From Verrucomicrobia bacterium UBA1727 (GTDB lineage Bacteria; Verrucomicrobiota; Kiritimatiellia; RFP12; UBA1067): a stretch of DNA of 19,085 nt. The stretch covers positions 7,091 through 26,175 of the forward strand of contig DCIL01000087.1 of the NCBI GenBank assembly GCA_002315875.1, written 5' to 3'. The translations under genes and the position numbers were made by a program. Numbering within the stretch: position 1 is the first letter of the stretch; each line of letters opens with the position of its first letter. Below the pieces are notes generated by a model. It saw only the letters and a program-made list of their open reading frames with translations. It was not told where the DNA came from and did no database searches. Of the stretch, positions 15,236 through 19,085 are shown piece after piece.

Positions 15236-18200
15236 TTAACGAATGACAACGACCGACGTAAACCGGCGGCGCACGACTAACAGCTTGGTGGCCGGATCGT
15301 ACTGCACGAAAACCTGCTTCGGATTCGCCCCGACGACCTCGAACGTGACGCCCGAGGCGACGACCGACGGCTCGAGATTCTCGAGAATCTTCTGGGTGGA
15401 CTTCATCTTCGCGGCGATCGCCGAGACATCCACCTTGATCGTGCCCGAAACCTTGCTGATCGAGGAGCCGTCCGCTACGGTCTCCGCCGCCTTGAGCGTC
15501 GTGCCGATGAGCTGGAGCGCTTCAATCGCCGGAAGTTCCGCACCGAGATCGTATACGACACCCTCACCGTAACGTACCACACCCTCAACCGTGCCCGCGC
15601 CCGCGAGCGTGACCCCGCTCTTCATCGTGTACGGATTGATCGCGTTGGACGGCAACCGGAGCGTCGCGCCCGCGGCAATCGTGATGTTGGTAGCCGAAAG
15701 TCCCGCCGCCGTGACCTTATCGAAGTTCATCGGCATCTGACCGGAAAGCTTGAAGCCGTACTTTGCCGCGTAGTATGTGCAGAGGGACGTCGTCTCGTCC
15801 AGCGAAAGCGGACGCTTGTAGACACGCGCTGCGAGGATTTCGCCCTCGAAGAAGCCGAGGTCGGTATCGTGCGTGACGACACCGAAAAGCAGCGGATACT
15901 GCGTAGCGCTCGTCAGCGTATTCGCCGCGGACGTGCCGCTTGATATCTTAACTCCGTCGACCATCCAGATGTACGATCCGTTCGTGCCGTCACGCGAGAG
16001 TACCGCCACATGCGGCAGATTGTCGTAAAGATGGAATGGACGAAGCGAGTCGACGTAATAGTTAGATCCGTAGCCCCACGCCGGCTGCAGCGAGCCGTGG
16101 TGATGCCAGGTGATGCCGCAGTCGTGGGTCGCGTAGTTATAGGTGCGCATACCAAAGATACCGTCGCCGCCGGTCGCGACCGAGCCGCCGTAGGTGCCGT
16201 CGCCCGGGGTGTCGCGATCCGCCGAACGGAAGACGACAGCCAGCGAGAAGTCCTTCGCTCCGAGCAGCGGATTGACAACGGGATTCGAAGCACCGCCGAC
16301 TCCGAGCGAGGTCTTGACGGTGCGGGAGAACTTGAGCGAGGAGTGCCCGCCAACCGCATTCTTCACGAGCGACGGACCCTTGGTAGCGAACTTGCTGCCC
16401 TCACTCTTGCGCGCAACGGCGGTGGTGCCGTCCCTCGTCTTCCACTCCGTGATCTCAGCGCCATCCTCGTTCGCCTCCGCCAGATCATCGGCACACCAAT
16501 CGTAGCCAGTCGGCGCGGGATCTGCCGGAACCGCCGTGCTCGAAAGATTGCCGCCAACCGCCGAGAAGCGCATGACGCCGCCATCATTGACACCATACTT
16601 CCTCGACAAGGTTGAACCGAGGCGATAGCTCTCCTCGTTGTTGAGCGCACGATTCGGATAAATGCGCAATTCGGCAATGCGGGTGTCGGAACATATCTGA
16701 TTGACGTGCGTGTAGGCAGTTTCCTTCACGCCGCCGAGATAGAAATCCTTTCCGAACCAGCGCCGCATCTTGGCGGGCGTAGTGGCGGTTTCATAGAAAT
16801 AATTGGTCCTGAAGCCGTCCGCATAAATGTTCACGCGATTACCAGCATACGACAGGATCGCAACGTGCGAGCGGTTGTCGTTCATGTTGTAGTCCATTTC
16901 CGAGAACATCTGACGTCGCGTACCGTCTATGATCGCGCCGAACACGAAGCGCGGCGTCTTGGAATAATTGCTATCACGGACATGGGACATCGTGATCGTG
17001 GAATCATTCCAATGTCCGAGAATGGACGAGCAGTACTGGAACGACCAGGAGCTGTTCTCGGCGCAGGTCCAGTTGCCCTTGTTGGATCGATAGACGAGCG
17101 CAATCGTGAAGTTGGTCGCGCCGTTGAGCGGACTCGATGCCGCCGGGATGGCGAGGTAGTTGTAATGGATGTACATCGACTTATGACCGGCGAAGGCGGT
17201 GTCGTTCGTGATGGTAACCTTGTCACGAATGGCAACAGTTGAACCAGACGGCGTCTCCTGGCGAAGGAACGTGCAGGACCCGTCGGTGCTGACGAGATTC
17301 TCAACCGCACCGCCCTCGACAAAGCCGTTCTTCTCTGCGATGTCGTCTCCGGACCAGATGAGCGCGCCCGTATCGTCCGTCGTAGCGGGCGCGACACCGG
17401 CGATTGAAAGCGTACCCGAGTCCACCTTCAGCTTGCCGCGGAAGTCGGTTGCATCCTGAATCGTGAGCAGTCCCGATCCGGTCTTGCGCAACGTGCCCTC
17501 GCCGAAGACCGGCGCGACCTGCGTGTATTGGTTGGTGTTCTCAAAGGTGAAGGTGTCTGCGGACGACGGCAACGTCCAGATCATGCGTCCGACCTGCTCG
17601 GACTGCGGAGCGAAGGTGCCGCCGGAGAACTTCACGGAATAAGCGGAGTTGGTCGCTGTCTTGCACCAGGTCGCGGCGTTAGACCAACCTCCGGCACCGA
17701 GCTCGAAGCGTCCACCCTTGAGCTCAAACACACCATAGCCATTGTTCTGTACGAGGGCACCAGTGCCACCAAGGCAATCCTTATCTGAGCTCCAAAGAAT
17801 CTTGTACGCTTTGGTAGTACCGTTCGTCTGAGTGAAGACGCCTGGCGAATCCGAACCCTGTCCAGAGCGTCCGGGAATGCACAGCGCACGCTGTTGTTCG
17901 ACACGCACGTTACCGATGTCGAGCGTGCCGCCGCCCATGATGTATTCGGAACACGCATAAGAAGGCGTCTGATTGCCGGCACCGATCTGGATCTGTCCGA
18001 CGCTGACCGTGCCGCCGGTCTGGACGAATCGCGCTGGCTGACTGCGCACGTTGTAGTACATACCAAGGAAGATCTGACGAGCGGCGAGTTCACCGCCTTC
18101 CATGTAATACGCCGCGGTAGCACCACCCCAGCCGTATCCCGTCGGAGAATAGGCGTGATAGTCACCGATGAACGGTCCCCATTGCGAGGTGCCATCATAA

Positions 18201-18991
18201 TATCCACCCGTCTGACGGACATAGCCGCATTCAATCGAAAAGCCCACGCCGCCGGGACGGAAATAGCCGTCATCGATAACGAGTCTGCCGAAACCCTTCG
18301 TGGTCGGAGTCGAATCGCGGCGCACCCATTCGGTGTTCGGATCCCACGCGCCGTTGATGTACCTCTTGCCGGGGAAGAGCGTCGAGAACGCGACTTCGAC
18401 ATTGCCGGTTATCATGAAATACAACCGAGAATCGGGAATCGGAGTGATCTGGGTCTCGAAGGTGTTGCAAAACGCACCTATCTCGTAGTACTTGATCTTG
18501 ACGAAGGAAATCACCTTGCCGCCGTAATTCGGCGGTTCACGGAAATGGAGATAGTCCGCGTTCCTGAACGTCAAGTCGGAATTGCCGGAAATCGTACTGT
18601 ACGAATTGATCGTGCCGCCGCCGAAGTTCCAGGTCTGCGCGGTAGACGTTCCGAGTTTCGCCTTGATATCGAGACCACCGGTCGAATCGAGCGTGAGGCC
18701 GCCCGCACCAAGCGTGAGCGTTCCCGCTCCGGAAATCGTCACCTTCGTGGAGACGCCGGTAAACTTGAGACCTCCGATCGACGCGGCAGATCCGATCGTA
18801 TAGGCCGCGCCGTGGGTGGCGACACTGACGACACCAGTTACGCCCGCACCCGGCAACGCGCCGCCGTCCCAGTTTGAGGCCTTCGAAAGGTCTCCGTCTC
18901 CACCGGCATTGGTAAAGGCAATCTCCGCGGCAAACGCCACCGAAACCGCCATCACACCAATGATGAACGCATAAAGTTTTCCACTCTTCAT
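15236..18991 (-). CDS. Large secreted beta-helix/LamG surface protein
   Basis: A 1251-residue exported protein: signal peptide MKSGKLYAFIIGVMAVSVAFA (about 1-21). Residues about 25-535 are Gly/Thr-rich beta-helix repeats of the autotransporter-passenger type, e.g. ISGAGTLTLGAGGLTLDS (86-103) and GEGTLRKTGSGLLTIQDA (497-514). Two LamG/concanavalin-like modules follow (about 545-800 and 830-1080). Each is introduced by a W-(S/C)-x-DD-(I/L)-AE motif and ends in the LxxxEsxxLxxxxxxKYG pattern. A beta-rich tail follows (1090-1251). No autotransporter barrel, PEP-CTERM or LPXTG signal is visible. I chose ATG 18991 because it gives the signal peptide and has AAGGAAAG 9 nt upstream; a longer in-frame start at 19081 would run through the promoter and place extra residues before the signal peptide. 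The two LamG modules suggest glycan or matrix binding. It is the first gene of the secreted cluster. Confidence 0.85.
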   Translation of the reverse strand: MKSGKLYAFIIGVMAVSVAFAAEIAFTNAGGDGDLSKASNWDGGALPGAGVTGVVSVATHGAAYTIGSAASIGGLKFTGVSTKVTISGAGTLTLGAGGLTLDSTGGLDIKAKLGTSTAQTWNFGGGTINSYSTISGNSDLTFRNADYLHFREPPNYGGKVISFVKIKYYEIGAFCNTFETQITPIPDSRLYFMITGNVEVAFSTLFPGKRYINGAWDPNTEWVRRDSTPTTKGFGRLVIDDGYFRPGGVGFSIECGYVRQTGGYYDGTSQWGPFIGDYHAYSPTGYGWGGATAAYYMEGGELAARQIFLGMYYNVRSQPARFVQTGGTVSVGQIQIGAGNQTPSYACSEYIMGGGTLDIGNVRVEQQRALCIPGRSGQGSDSPGVFTQTNGTTKAYKILWSSDKDCLGGTGALVQNNGYGVFELKGGRFELGAGGWSNAATWCKTATNSAYSVKFSGGTFAPQSEQVGRMIWTLPSSADTFTFENTNQYTQVAPVFGEGTLRKTGSGLLTIQDATDFRGKLKVDSGTLSIAGVAPATTDDTGALIWSGDDIAEKNGFVEGGAVENLVSTDGSCTFLRQETPSGSTVAIRDKVTITNDTAFAGHKSMYIHYNYLAIPAASSPLNGATNFTIALVYRSNKGNWTCAENSSWSFQYCSSILGHWNDSTITMSHVRDSNYSKTPRFVFGAIIDGTRRQMFSEMDYNMNDNRSHVAILSYAGNRVNIYADGFRTNYFYETATTPAKMRRWFGKDFYLGGVKETAYTHVNQICSDTRIAELRIYPNRALNNEESYRLGSTLSRKYGVNDGGVMRFSAVGGNLSSTAVPADPAPTGYDWCADDLAEANEDGAEITEWKTRDGTTAVARKSEGSKFATKGPSLVKNAVGGHSSLKFSRTVKTSLGVGGASNPVVNPLLGAKDFSLAVVFRSADRDTPGDGTYGGSVATGGDGIFGMRTYNYATHDCGITWHHHGSLQPAWGYGSNYYVDSLRPFHLYDNLPHVAVLSRDGTNGSYIWMVDGVKISSGTSAANTLTSATQYPLLFGVVTHDTDLGFFEGEILAARVYKRPLSLDETTSLCTYYAAKYGFKLSGQMPMNFDKVTAAGLSATNITIAAGATLRLPSNAINPYTMKSGVTLAGAGTVEGVVRYGEGVVYDLGAELPAIEALQLIGTTLKAAETVADGSSISKVSGTIKVDVSAIAAKMKSTQKILENLEPSVVASGVTFEVVGANPKQVFVQYDPATKLLVVRRRFTSVVVIR

Positions 18992-19030
18992 AACGACAAT
19001 CTTTCCTTGAAGAAAGTTATAGTTATGGAT

Positions 19031-19039
19031 ATTATACCA
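19031..19039 (-). promoter_or_regulatory. Extended -10 promoter of the secreted-protein cluster
   Basis: Minus-strand TGGTATAAT preceded by TTTT. It predicts +1 near 19024 and a leader of about 33 nt containing the AAGGAAAG ribosome-binding site (about 19001-19008). The -35 position falls in a small hairpin and shows no clear hexamer. Confidence 0.6.
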
Positions 19040-19061
19040 AAAACCCCACTGCCTGTGTGGG
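19039..19061 (-). terminator. Possible weak intrinsic terminator of an upstream minus-strand gene
   Basis: On the minus strand a 5-bp stem, CCCAC/GTGGG, with a 7-nt loop is followed by G and five T. The stem is short and the T run overlaps the promoter, so termination would be weak. The upstream gene is outside the window. Confidence 0.35.
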
Positions 19062-19085
19062 AAAATGCAGGCGTGTCGCATTTGA

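Noticed and set aside
18992..19081. 30-codon N-terminal extension of the large surface protein
   Set aside because: It would place the promoter and ribosome-binding site inside the gene and put residues before a clean signal peptide.

Overview
The window is a compact stretch of bacterial chromosome in which every gene I can support lies on the minus strand, so the gene order below runs from right to left. It carries a secreted polysaccharide-degradation cluster, a sugar activation gene and two housekeeping genes. GC content is fairly high in genes, and gene starts sit in short AT-rich gaps. Several features suggest a PVC-type bacterium, most plausibly Kiritimatiellota or Lentisphaerota from a gut or other polysaccharide-rich habitat. 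These are a very large secreted beta-helix/LamG protein with autotransporter-type repeats but no barrel, multi-domain NPCBM and putative-Ig glycosidases, and heptanucleotide repeats inside a gene. The taxonomic call is inference; no rRNA or tRNA gene is present.

Region A (about 19085 to 11396) starts at an extended -10 promoter near 19035. It encodes three exported proteins: a 1251-residue beta-helix/LamG surface protein, a 719-residue multi-domain protein ending in a glycosidase-like TIM barrel, and a 548-residue GH78-like alpha-L-rhamnosidase. The gaps are 16 bp or an overlap, so this is probably one operon.

Region B (about 11357 to 4103) has its own extended -10 promoter, placed so close to the first ATG that the transcript should be nearly leaderless. 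It encodes an unrecognised cytoplasmic protein of about 637 residues with a faint kinase-like pattern, an orphan DppB/OppB-type ABC permease, a metallo-beta-lactamase-fold hydrolase, and a 1263-residue exported fusion of a GH42-like barrel, NPCBM, putative Ig and a GH27 alpha-galactosidase. Genes overlap by 7 and 4 nt, and the last gap is 17 bp.

Region C (4085 to 943) has a third extended -10 promoter, then a compact FKP-like fucokinase/fucose-1-phosphate guanylyltransferase, then ruvB, overlapping by 8 nt. The FKP-like gene contains two 7-bp tandem arrays, one of them nearly perfect (8 units). Because 7 is not a multiple of 3, copy-number change would switch the kinase half on or off. Region D is icd (isocitrate dehydrogenase), cut by the left edge, with a fourth extended -10 promoter at the end of ruvB.

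Functionally, the exported enzymes could strip galactose and rhamnose from complex glycans, the permease could belong to an oligopeptide- or oligosaccharide-type importer whose other subunits lie elsewhere, and the FKP-like enzyme could turn salvaged fucose into GDP-fucose. The most interesting points are the possible phase switch in the FKP-like gene, the unrecognised 637-residue protein, the two-glycosidase fusion, and the shared promoter module. No CRISPR array, insertion sequence, tRNA or rRNA was seen.
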